Source of the DNA: Euryodendron excelsum
Lineage: Eukaryota; Streptophyta; Magnoliopsida; Ericales; Pentaphylacaceae
NCBI GenBank assembly: GCA_033060915.1
Contig: CM065385.1
Coordinates: 19,170,001-19,234,000 of the forward strand
Length of the DNA: 64,000 nucleotides
Direction of reading: 5' to 3'
This document shows, piece by piece, positions 44,182 through 55,708 of this stretch. The first letter of the stretch is position 1. Every line of letters begins with the position of its first letter. The position numbers were made by a program, and so were the translations under genes. Under the pieces are notes generated by a model. It did no database searches, was not told the origin of the DNA, and saw nothing but the letters and a program-made list of their open reading frames with translations.

Positions 44182-44210
44182 GGGGGGGGGGGGGGGGGGG
44201 GGGGGGGGGG
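44182..44210. repeat. 29-base G homopolymer
   Basis: An uninterrupted G-run after TTTTGGGGAGC. It follows the TTGAGGACATTC sequence that in Athila relatives precedes a TTTGGGGG stretch, so it probably grew from that short G-run. Length in assembly is uncertain. Confidence 0.9.
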
Positions 44211-45179
44211 AAGTAGTGGTAGTTTTCTTTATTTTATTTTATTTTCTTTGTTTTGTTTTGTTTTGATGTTTTCTTAAAAAAAAAGCTTATTATATATAAT
44301 TTTTATGTTATACATCAAACCTTGTTAGGGTTTATTAATTAGTCTTAGGTGTTGATTCATATTGACTATCTTTTTGTCACTTGAGTTCTTTGGTAAAAGT
44401 TTAAGTATCATATAGTTCGAGTATTACAGTTTATACATTTGACATGCTTTTTCATATATTTCTTGATTAGGTGATTATTGGATGTTGTAAGTACCCCATT
44501 TTTGCCCACTTAGTGATCTCCAGCCTGACCAGATCTAGTTTCAAACATCATAACACATATGAGCTCAAGTCGGCTCTTTCAAACTCCAATCCAATTAACT
44601 GGTCACTTCCCAGGCCCGTAGGGCCCAATGGAAGCTAAAATGACCATATTGCCCTTAGGCACTCCAAGTAGCTTTCTGAGACTAGGCGATCTCGGGAACC
44701 AACGCCATTCAGGTAGCTTTCTAAGGCTGGGCGGTCTCGGAAACCAACACCATCTAGGTAGCTTCCCGAGATTAGGTGATCTTGGGGACCAACACCTTAT
44801 CAAATTTCAGACAGTTCACTTCTAGCGCTTGCTAGCTCGCCAATATAGAATGTCTGTCATCCAGTAGTTCTCTGAGACCAGGCAATCTTGAGGACCAACA
44901 CCACCCTATAGGTAGTTTTTTTAGAGATCGGGTGATCATAGGAACCAACACCACCCTACAGGTAGTTCTCTGAGTCCGGGCAGTTTCAGGGACTAACATC
45001 ACACATGTAACTTTCTAAGACCGGGCAGTGTCGGGAATCAACACCTAGGTCAACATCAGCGCCTACTAGCCCGACTCGATAAAAAACGACCAAACCTGCC
45101 CCTTGGGCCTCCAGACACGTCTTGAGAAAGTTCAAAATCCCTCAAAATGATAAGTCCATCCTTCGAAAGTGTTCCTTGA

Positions 45180-48100
45180 TGTTGCACCCCGGTTTTTGAC
45201 CAAGTCCTTTTGGCTCGAAAAAAAAAACATGGAACTCTATCATTAGAACCCATCCTCCTAGAAGGATAAGTGCGACTAGCTTTGATCTTGAATTTGGTTT
45301 GATTAAGGGCTTTCTAGAAAAATAGCAGTCACCACCTAACTTGATTAAGGTGAATTAGGGCACCTAAAACTAAGTATAATCCAAAGATTAAACTTGGAGT
45401 TTTTGAAAAATGTTTTGAAAAACTCCCTCGAGAGAGTTTTTGAGAAAATAGGTTGTTTGACAACCTTCAAAAAATTTTAAGCCCTTTTTGCAAGTAACTC
45501 CATTTTGTCATTCGAAAATAGAAGTCTATGGTCCCGGGGTTGGTTACGTGTAAAGAAGATGTCCTAAGATTATCACCCTACCCCACCCTTTTGGTACCTA
45601 CATGTCTAATCACCCTTTTGTTCACTCACTAGAATAACCGGTTACCATTATTCACTTAATGCCCACTTTAGAATTTTGAAAACGAGGTATAGTCATTACT
45701 TTTTAGATGAATGATGCATAATGCAAGCCTGAAGGAAAAATGTTTGAAAACATGGAAGTTTTGAGGGATTTTGAAATAAAAATCTTGAATTGATAGAGGG
45801 TTTTAAAAAAGGACTTGAGTTTAAATAAGAGTTATGACCACACCATTTTAGGTTACCTACGTCTCTCAATTGGCGAGAATCAGGTTATTCGTAGTTCGGA
45901 CAAGAGCTCAATGGAAAATAGGCGCATTATGGCCTTTGAAATGTTTTGAAGACACATTGAAGTCTTTGGAAAGTTTTTGAAGACACTTTGAGGTCTTTGA
46001 AAAAAGAAAACTTGAGAGTTTTGATTTAGAATCGGGTGTTGAAGTGTTTTTGAAATAGAACTTGAGGGCTTTTGGAAGTACTTTTGAAATGGGATATTGA
46101 AATGTTTTGAGATGTTTTGGAAAACTCGAGGGGGTTTTGGAAGTGTTTTGAAATAAATTAAGAGAGTTTTGAAAATACTTAGAAGTCTTGTTTTGAAAAC
46201 CTTGGAGGTAGAGTTTTCAAATGTTTTTATAAACTTGTCTTAGATAAGCTTTTGGAAGTGGTTTTTGGAACCTTAATATGGACAACCTTAAAGGTTGTAC
46301 TTAATATATTACTTTCCTTCGAGATCTCTAACCATAAAGGGTTGGAGACACTCTAGGGTTGTGAGTTCTTAAAAACATTTTTAGGAGTAGTTTTTGAAAT
46401 AGAATCCTTTTTAAAGATAGAATGTGGGAGTATGTGAAAAGCTTATGGAGTTAATTTTTGAAATCTCTAGAGAGTATGAGGTTTTTGAGAAATAGGTTAT
46501 GAGAATAGTCTTGAATTTTAAGATCACTTGAAAAGGGGTCCTTGAGTTGGAACCTTGAAGCATATTAACCTAGGTAAGGTTAGCCTAAGATTAGGGGTGA
46601 CCTAAGGTTAACTAACTTGGGTTAGGTTAACCTAGGGTTGGACAACTAGGGTCAAGTTAACCTAAGGTTGGATTGAACTAGGGTTAACTAACTAGGGTTA
46701 GGTTAACCTAGGGTTAACCAACTTGGGTTAAGTTAACCTAGGGTTGGACAACTAGGGTCAAGTTAACCTAGGGTTGGATTGAACTATGATTAACTAACTA
46801 GGGCTAGGTTAACCTAGGGTTGAACAACTAGGGTTAAGTTAACTTAGGGTTGGGCAACTAGAGTCAAATTAACCTAGGGTTGGATTAGAAAATGGTTTTA
46901 AAAGGTGATTTTATGCATTTTTCAAAAGAGTTTTGGAAAACAAATCATGTTATGCAAAGTACTTTGATAGACAACCCTTTTGAAGATCATTTCCATGAAA
47001 ATTTGACTTTAGCCAAGAATATGGTTTATATGGTTGGTGCTTGAAAATCATTCAGGAGAAGGTTCTCTCGGGACCATTATAACCTTTGTCTTGAGAAGAG
47101 TAGGAATTTTAAGGATCAAAACAATAATGGCAACTTTTTGGAAAACCATTTTTAATGCAAAGATGGGGAGAATGAACTCTTGAAAACCATTTTTAAGAAG
47201 AAGATTTTGAAAACTATTTTTAAAGAAAATCATTCTAACAAGTTAGGATTCCTATGGCCAATAAAAAGGGAGACCACTCAAGAGAGGGTTCCATGGGGCT
47301 ATTCCAACCACTAAACTTGAGATAGTAGAAACCTTAGAAATTAGAGAGTTTGAAAACCATTTTTATGCATGTTGGAGTGCAAGGATGCAAAAATGTGAGT
47401 TAGGAGTTAATGGGGGAATTTTCTAAGGCATGATTTCTTAGAGTCTCATTCTAAGCTTCAAGGGACCAATTCTTAGAACCACTTTGAAGAGAATATTGAG
47501 CTTGAAAATGGCATGGAAATAAGAATAGTGTAAGTTTTGAAAAACAGGGTTATAAACATGAAAATAAAGCTAAGCATACAAAACATGAACAAGATTGCAA
47601 TGTGCAAAGGGGGTCATGAATTTATACAAGGCTTTAGGGTACACCACATAATCAAAGGGTTCCAAGGCCATACCATCTTAAAGTAAGTTAGTGAGAGATC
47701 CCCCCACATGATGGTTCTCACTAACTTTTCTCTAGGCATAAATTAATAGCCCTCTTGTTCCAAGCATGCAAGAAAGGAGGGTATAAGATGGGGATTAAAA
47801 TAGATAATAGCCTAAGTAGGCTAGGAGGGTGAAGAGAGGAGTGGGGGGAGACAAAAATATAAAAGAAATACCACCTTTTGCCTTCAATACACTTGTAATC
47901 TTCTATGGATGTTTTGACTTGAGCTAGGAGGGCATTAAGTATGCTTGAGTGGTTGGAAGGAGGTATTCTATGGCATGAGAGGCTATGTAGGTGAAGTGTA
48001 TGGGTTAGGGGGAGGTAGAATCTAGCCTAAATGTTTGAGGTATGGGATGTATATAGGAATTCGAGGTTCTGGAGCAGTTTTTGCAGAGCTTCGCTATCAA

Positions 48101-49972
48101 ATTCGATTCTTAAATATATAAAGGGGGAGGCTTATATTTATAGGCAATCTGGGAGAAGCCTGGTGCATGTGGTACAAGCGCCTAGGAAAAATTTTTCTTG
48201 GTGCATTTAGTATATGTGCTAGTACTATTCCATTACCAGAATGCCATGTGGCACCAATTGTATTGGCTAAATCTTGACGGTTAATCGAAATTTGGTAAAT
48301 CTGATCAAAATCTAGGCGTATGTAGCATACGCTCCGTCACTAGGAGTGTTCGTTTAAACTTTGCCTCGATAATTAAGCCAACTGGAAATGTTTCAGAGGA
48401 ATCGATTGCATCCACGGTGTTCTCCTAAGGTTTCTCGTAAACTTCTAAGTTTTTAAAAAGTTCGAACAGTGTGCGAGATATTGTCTCAAAAAATATGCAT
48501 GAAATCGCATCTCTGTGGAGCATCTGTGATACGCTCCGCAAGGTTTCAAAAGTAGTTGTTTTTGTGTAGCATGACTGAGGCCTTCCAGAAGCGATCTCTC
48601 CGATCGGACTGTACCAATGAAAAGTACTATGAAAATACTTTCGAGAACTCTCTAATTTATGCATTTCTTAAGTTGTTTGACGGTGCGTTATAAATAGGGA
48701 ATTGGAAAAAAGTCAATCTTGGCAGAGCGTTTGTGAGACGCTCAAGTTGTTTGACGGTGCGTTATAATTAAGGGCAGTTCTCAAGCCACTCAATGAGGGA
48801 CTTCGGGGAGCTATCTATCCGATCGAGCCATATCGATGGAAAGAACTATGAACGAACTTTCAAAAATTTTCCAATTTACGCAATTTTCAAGTCATTTGAC
48901 AGTGCGTTATAACTGGGGAATCGAGAGAAAAGGCAATTTTGTAGGAGTGTATGCTAGGCGCTCTAAGAAACTTTTATTGAGTCGGGGGTATTTAGTGTCG
49001 TAGGTCCTCTTTAGGTTAAACAGGGGTGTATGACAAGATCCGTCGTTCAGAATTCTAGGACCAGTGTTGTTTTCGAGGTGCATTCGGGTTGCGAGGGGTA
49101 AAACGGTCATTTCGATTGGGTTTGGTTGGAAATGGTTAAGAATGGATCGGAGTGTCATGTTAAGTGTGTCGGGTCATTCAAGAATGATTTCGGGAGAGTC
49201 TTTCACTGCTCGGTGGGATTTATGCGGTGTTGGGGCGTTCAGGGGCAAAAAGGTCATTTTGACTGGAATTAGCCAAAATAAGACCGAATTTGGATTGAAT
49301 GGCGTGCGGAGTACGTACGACTACTTAGTAGCACTTTGGAAGGGTGGACTTACCGTTTTGAAGGATTTTGAACTTTCTCAAAACGTGCATGGAGGCCCAA
49401 GGGGCAGGTTTGGTATTTTTTCACCAAGTCGGGCTAGCAGACGTCGGTGTTAACCTAGGTGTTGGTTCCCGAGACCGCCCAACCTTGAAAAATTACCTGT
49501 GTGGTGTTGGTCCCTGAGACCGCCCGGTCTTAGAGAGCTACCTGTAGGGTGGTGTTGGTTCTTGAGAACGCCTAGTCTTAAAAAGCTACCTGTGAGGGTG
49601 GTGTTGGTCTCCGAGAACGCCTGGTCTCGGAGAACTACTGAATGATGGACATTCTACATTGGTGGGCTAGCAGGCGCCAGAAATGAACCATTTAGAACTT
49701 GATAAGGTGTTAGTTCCCGAGATCGCCCAATCTCGGGAAGCTACCTGGATGGCATTAGTTCCCGAGACCGTCAAGTCTCGGAAAGCTGCTTGGAATTCCT
49801 AGGGACATGATAGTGTTTATGGCTTCAGTGGGACCTTGTAGGCCCAAGAAGCGACTAGTTGACTGGATTGGAGTTTGAAAGACCCGTCTTGGGCTTGTAT
49901 GTGTTGTGATGTTTGAAAACTGGGTCCAGTCAGGCTAGAGATTGCCGAGCGGACAAAAATAGGGTGCTTACA
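45180..49972 (-). mobile_element. Tat-type solo LTR B, inverted, nested in LTR A
   Basis: On the minus strand it starts TGTAAGCACCCTATTTTTG (at 49972) and ends GGGTGCAACA (at 45180). The flanks are CTTGA on both sides (45175-45179 and 49973-49977), a perfect target duplication. It is 4793 bp. Its landmarks are the mirror of those in LTR A: TATA at 48134-48143, the CCTAGGGTTAACC-type array at 46566-46890 and the TACGTAG block at 45853-45901. It is younger than LTR A because it interrupts it. Confidence 0.93.
46566..46890 (-). repeat. CCTAGG/GTTAAC minisatellite in LTR B
   Basis: About ten units of roughly 30 bases or half-units, built of GTTAACCTAGGGTTGG and CAACTAGGGTCAA. Equivalent arrays lie at 52628-52860 (LTR A) and 57238-57420 (LTR C). 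Confidence 0.8.
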
Positions 49973-51081
49973 CTTGACAGTTAGGCATACTCAACACGCC
50001 ATCTTGTTCAATTCTGGTCCCATTATGGTCAACGCTGATCAAAATAGTTGTTTTGCCCCTAGACACCCTAGCACAATGCAAATTCCAACAAACGTTGAAA
50101 ACATCTTCCAGAAATATCCCCAAACAGTCTGGTACGCTTAATACGCCATTCCAATCCATCCTAACCCTTTTCGACCAATTTCGGTTAAAATAATTATTTT
50201 ACCCCTAGTGGTCTGAACACGCCCTAATACCACATTGGCTCTGGATATCAAATTGGCAAACCGTATCATACGTCTCTGTTCCATCTAAGGTGAGTCATGT
50301 AATTCTAAATACTTCCAACTCAACGAAAGTCCCTTGGAGCATCTCACAGATGCTCTATTAAGGTTGTCTTTTCTTTCGATTCCCTAATTATAACGCACCG
50401 TCCAATGACTTGAGAAATGCATAAATTAGTGAATTCCCAAAAGCTTGACCATAGGTCTTCCCATCGATAGGGCTCGATTGAATAGATCACTTCCCGGAGC
50501 CCCTAATCACATGGCACAAAAATTGTCACTTTCATAACCCCTGGAACATCTCACAGATACTCCGCAAAGGTTGCCTTTTTCTCTAATTCTCTGATTATAA
50601 TGCACAGTCAAATGACTTGAGAAATGCATAAATTAGGAAATTTCTGAAAGTATTTCCAAAGCACTTTCCATCGGTATGGTCCGATCAGAAATATCACTTC
50701 CCCAAGGCCCCAATCGCGTGGCCTAAAAACTGTTACTTTTGAACATGCACGGAGCATAACATAGACAGTCTGCAAAAGTGTGTTTTGGTGCACGCTTTTG
50801 GAGACGATATCTCACTCTTCTGAACACCTTTTAAGCTCTCTGAAAATTCTTGGTTCTTGAGAAACACTAGGAAAACATCATGGACGTGAACAATTTTCCT
50901 AAATCCTTCCCAGATTGCACAATTATAGAGGTAAAGTTTAAACGAACATTCCCGGCAGCGGAGCGTATGCTACATGGCCCAGATTTTGATCAGATCAATC
51001 AAACTTTGCTTACCCCTTAAGATTTAGTCAGTACATAATGTGCCACATAGCATTCATTTTATGGAACAGTATTGGCATACA

Positions 51082-51135
51082 TAGCACATGTGCTAGGGTA
51101 AAATTTGCCTAGGTGCATGTACTACATGCACTAGG
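51082..51135 (+). promoter_or_regulatory. Two palindromes upstream of the LTR A TATA box
   Basis: TAGCACATGTGCTA (51082-51095) is a perfect palindrome. 51108-51135 is an inverted repeat with arms CCTAGGTGCATGTA and TACATGCACTAGG. The second ends 15 bases before CTATAAATAC, the same spacing as in the LTR at 2342-6625, although the palindrome sequence differs. Confidence 0.65.
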
Positions 51136-51150
51136 TCTCTCCAGGCTTGC

Positions 51151-51160
51151 CTATAAATAC
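51151..51160 (+). promoter_or_regulatory. TATA box of LTR A
   Basis: CTATAAATAC, followed by a pyrimidine-rich segment; it marks the likely transcription start of the R region near 51180. Confidence 0.65.
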
Positions 51161-52627
51161 AGGCCTCTCCCTTTGCATATTCCAGAATCAAAAACAGCAA
51201 CGAATCTCTGCAGAAATATCCTCTAAACTTCGAATTTCCACATTCACCTCACCTTCCAAGGACTTAGGTTAGATTCCACCTCCATCTAGCCCATACACTA
51301 CACCTATATAGCTCTCAATACCATAAAAAATCCTATTCCAGCCTCTTCAAACCTATCTAAGACCATTCAAGCTCAAGTCAAAATATCAATGGAAGTTTGA
51401 AGGTGTTTGAAGGCAAAAGGTGGTATTTCTTTTACATTATTGTCACCCCCACTCTTCTCTTCTCCCTCCTAGCCTACTTAGGTTATTCTCTATTTTAAAT
51501 CCCCATCTTCTATCCCCCTTTCTTGATTGAAACAAGAGAGCTCCTAGTTCATGTCTAGACGAAAGCCCGTGAGAGCCACCGTGTAGGCAAATCTCTCACT
51601 AGCCTACTTTAAGATGGCATGCACCTTGCAATTTGGTGTGGCCTATAGCCTTATATGAATTTATGATCCCCTTGCATATGGTTATCATGTTTATGTATTG
51701 CATACTTGGCCCCATTTTCATGTTCATTATCATTTTTCAAAACCCTCACTATCTTCTTTTCCATGTCTTCCTCAAAAGTGTTTTCCTAAAAAAAAAAAAA
51801 ATGGTTTTAAGAGTAGGCTCCTTGAAGCCTAGGTTAACTTCCATGTCCTAGAAAAACCCCCTTTAAGCCCTTTGATTTCATTTTGTATCCTTGTAGTTTT
51901 TTGCATTTTACATGACATAAATTTGGTTTTCAAACCTTTCTCTTCTATATTGATTTTGTAGAATCCATTATCTTGAACCTTGTGGTTGAAATGGTCCCTT
52001 GGAACCCTCTCTTGAGTGGTTTCCTCATTATCTTAACCATATGAACCCTAGTTCTTTAGAATTAGTTTTTATACCCCAAAAAATGGTTTCCAAAACAACC
52101 ATCTTCAAGAAGGGTTCTCCAAGTTTCATTCTCTTTAATTTACATGAAAATGATTTCTCAAAACTACCATCTTCATCTTGATTTTTTCAAGTTTTACGCT
52201 CTTGAATTTGCAGATGGAATGGTCCCATGGAGTCGTCTTTGGAGTAATTTCCTTCAAATCAATCATATAAATCCTTATTCTTTAGAGTGGTTTTCAAAAT
52301 ATCAAAATTGGTTTTTCAAAAACCCCTTTCCAAAAATAATTTTCAAATGTTTATCCTCTCTAATTTTCCAAGCAAAGAAGTCTTCAAAACTATCAATTCA
52401 ATATTGATTTTCATAAGTTTTACTCTCTTGAGTTAGTGGTTAAAATGGTTTCAAGACAACTCTCTCTTGAGCGGTTTCTAAATACCAACCATATGAATCC
52501 AACACTCACTAGAGTGGTTTTCACAAGATGGTTTTCAAAACACATTCTCAAATTTCATGCATAAAACCACATTTTCAAGACCACTATGTCAAAACCCTAA
52601 TTTGAAACCACTTTTCAAAACCACATT

Positions 52628-52860
52628 CTAACCCTAGGTTAACTTGACCCTAGTTGTCCAACCCAAGGTTAACCTAACCTAACTTAGTTAACCCTAGGTC
52701 AACCAAACCTTAGGTTAACTTAACCCAAGTTAGTTAACCCTAAGTAAACCTTAATCCTAGGATAACCCGACCTTAGTTAGTTAACCCTAGGTCAAACCAA
52801 CCATAGTCTAACCTAACCTTGGTTAGTTAATCCTAAGTCAAACCAACCTAAGTTAGTAAG
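52628..52860 (+). repeat. CCTAGG/GTTAAC minisatellite in LTR A
   Basis: Units of AACCCTAGGTTAACTTGACC and variants, in the same place as in LTRs B and C. The AACCCTA words resemble plant telomere repeats by chance; they are not in 7 bp tandem register. Confidence 0.8.
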
Positions 52861-54553
52861 CTACAAGGCTCCAATTCAAAGACCCATTCTCAAATAATCT
52901 TTTGACGTAAAAACCATTTTCATAACATGTTTCTAAAAATACTCTACTCCCTTGAGATTTCAAAAATTAACTTCAAAACTCTTTCAAATATTCCCATACT
53001 CTATCTTCAAAAATGTTTTCAAGAAGTTCTCTTAAACTTATTTCAACTAAAATGACTAGACATTTAACATTTTTCAAAAACTATTTTCAAAATGTTTTCA
53101 AGAACTCACAACCCTAAGGTGTTCCTACTCCTTTCATGGTTAGGGATTCCAAGGGAGGGAGATACATTAAAATATAACCTCCAAGGTTGTCTATATTAGG
53201 GTTCCAAAACCCTAAGTGTATTTCAAAAGCCCTTTTTAAAAATGGCTTTCAAACATCACATTCTTGAAGCAATTCTAATTCTTCCATGGCTAGAATTGTT
53301 CAAGTATAAGTGAGATATTCAAGAAGAGTTCCATAACCCTAAAGTTTTAAAAAACCAAAGGGAAGTCTCTAGCCCATTTTTTAAACATGTTTTCAAAACT
53401 AACTGCCCTAAAGGAGTTTAGCTCTCCAATGACTAACCTCATAAAGGTGATGAAACATCAAACATGCCTTTCAATAAGGCATTCAAAAAACTACTTTCCA
53501 AAGCATTTCGAAGACAAATTCAAAAAAGCACCTCTAATCCAAACTCTATCTCCAAAGTTTTCAAAACAAGGTTTCAAAACATTTTTAAAACTCCATTGAA
53601 TTGTTTCAAAAACATTTCAAAACTTTCTAGAGTCAATTTTAAAAACATTTAAAATCATCTTCAAAAACACTTCTAACATCCAAGTCCTATTTCAAAGGCA
53701 TTTTTCTAAAACTCTTAAGTTCTCTTTTTCCAAAGACCTCAAAGTGTTTTCAAACCTTTTTAAAGACGTCAATGTATCTTCAAAACTTTTCAATAGCCTC
53801 AATGCACCTCTTTTCTATCAAACCTTTGCCCAAACTACGAATGACTTGATTTTCGCCAAATGAAATACGTAGACAATCTAAAAATGGTGCGGTTATAACC
53901 TTTATTTCAACCTAAGTCCCTTTTTCAAAATTTTCTATCAATTCTAGATTTTCATTTCAAATCCCTTCAAAACTTCTGTATTTTCAAACATCTTTCCCAA
54001 AATTTGCATCATGTGTCATTCATCCAAAAAGTGACGACTAAATCCCATTTTCAAAATTCTAACGTGGATATTCAGTGGATAATAGTAACCAGTGATTCAA
54101 GTAAGTGAACTAAGGGTGATTGGACATGTAGATACCGAAAGGGCGAGGTAGGGTGATGATCTTAAGATATCTTCTTTATACGTAATCAACCCTCGGACCA
54201 TAGATTTCCATTTCGAAGACCAATTTGGAGTCATATTTTCCAAAAGGGCTTTACAAACATTTTCAAAAGGTTACTAAAAACCCTTTTTCTAAAAGCCTTC
54301 TCAAGAAGGACATTTTTAAAACCGTTTTGAAAAAGCTAGATCTAGTCTTCGGATTATACTTAGTTTTAGGTGACCTAATACATCTTTAACTATGTTAGTT
54401 GATGACTCCAAACTTTTTCTTAACACCCTTGTTTAAGTCAATTTCAAGATCAAACCTAGTTGCATTCGTCCTTCTAGGAGGATGAGTTCTAATGGAGGAG
54501 TACTGTGCTTTTTTCCTAGCCAAGATCGCTTGGTAAAAAACCAGGGTGCGATA

Positions 54554-55708
54554 GATGTGTTGAAGAGGATTTTGTGAGAACCATAGCAATATTCATGTCA
54601 ATGTAATTTTAAATTTGAGAATAATTAGAGTTATGCATTAGACTAAACTTGAGCTTAATTGTTGATTTGCCTTCTTATCATGATGCATTAGAAGTTTTTG
54701 TCATAAATGTATTATAATAGGGAGATTACATCATTATATAATATCTTGCTATATACTTCGTATATTGATTACTTTAGGCACTTATTATCCTTAAAGAATG
54801 GAGATTATACCTTGTGAGCTTTAGAGTCAATTTTTTGCTTTTTAGAGTGAATTTGCATTTACTCAAAGATATTTTATTCATATTCTATTTTTTCACTAGC
54901 TTCGTTATACTTGATTTTGATTCATAAGTTGGGTAATAATTAAGGTTATTGACACTCATACTTTCTTGGATTTCAAACTTAGTATATTTCGGATATATTT
55001 TTAGGTCATTCTATTCTTCTTGGATCCATAATTTCTAGATTCTTTCTCTTAAACCTTTTATATATATCGTTATTGGTAAAGCAAAATCATTGTTGAAATA
55101 CTTCCTATAAAAGAAATGTGATCTTCGTGCTAGTGAATAACTTGAAAAGAAGAGGATGATGTATTTGTGATGTGATGAAAAAAAAAAAAAAAAAAAAAAA
55201 AGAGAAGTATGAAAAATAATGAAAAAGAAGTAAAGAAAAAGAAAAAAGAGCATTGCCATATGAATTGGAAAGTGAAAGTATGTATTTATTGATCATTACA
55301 TACCTTGATCATACATGTTTTAAGTATTTTACCCTTTCTCTCTCCATACTTTTTTCTACATTTTACAAAAGGCCTTAGTTGATCCGAAAGTATATATGAG
55401 TTGAAAATTCTTTTGAGTGTAAGTCATCTTTGTCAATTCTTTAATTAGCACTTTAATTGTGAATATTCTTTCATATAGCTATGCCAAGTCGTATATACAG
55501 ATCTTTTTGTGGTTTTTGTTATTGGATTACTTTTATTGCATGTCTTATACATTTACGCTTATGATGAATTTTTCATTGAAAGACCCATGTGTTCAATGTT
55601 CTTTGAGAGTGTATGCCCAGTAATACATTCGAGTTATATTGTATTGATAGTACATTCTAATGTGAAATTTTTTTATGAGCTTTTATGCCTAAATCTTACA
55701 TAATTTAT
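54554..55708 (+). other. Internal sequence of the Athila-like element, no gene
   Basis: AT-rich text that continues from 44485. It includes an A-run at about 55179-55201. No protein frame is recognised. Confidence 0.5.

Larger units (their letters stand above)
44486..54553 (+). mobile_element. Tat-type solo LTR A, split by inverted LTR B
   Basis: It starts TGTAAGTACCCC and ends GGTGCGATA (a decayed GCGACA). GATGT flanks it on both sides (44481-44485 and 54554-54558). Without the 4793 bp insert and its 5 bp duplication it measures 5270 bp. Landmarks in order are repeated GGTAGCTTTCTGAGAC-type units (44650-45050), U3 palindromes (51082-51135), a TATA box (51151), an AACCCTAGGTTAACTT array (52628-52860) and the TACGTAGACAA block (53832-53880). 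No internal region is present. Confidence 0.92.
38780..55708 (+). mobile_element. Non-autonomous Athila-like LTR element hosting nested inserts
   Basis: Pieces in order are a probable 5' LTR (38780 to about 42600, split by a solo LTR), a primer site (42608-42625), a degraded frame (about 42940-44052), the sequence CATTGAGGACATTC followed by a G-run (44137-44210), and further internal sequence at 44211-44485 and 54554-55708. No protease, RT or integrase frame is seen. The layout is that of large non-autonomous (LARD-like) relatives of Athila. The 3' LTR was not found and probably lies beyond the element that starts at 55709. The left border is a best guess. Confidence 0.65.

Noticed and set aside
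44182..44210. G-run as polypurine tract directly before a 3' LTR
   Set aside because: The sequence after it does not match the start of the presumed 5' LTR at 38780, so no LTR border is supported here.
44603..44825. Frames with repeated G-D-L-G-N-Q or P-R-S-P-S-L-R-K-L units on both strands
   Set aside because: They translate the tandem GGTAGCTTTCTGAGAC-type repeats at the start of the Tat LTR, also present in LTRs B and C; not a protein.
46566..46890. Telomere-like CCTAAA/AACCCTA words
   Set aside because: Not in 7 bp tandem register; they belong to a longer LTR minisatellite found in three LTR copies.
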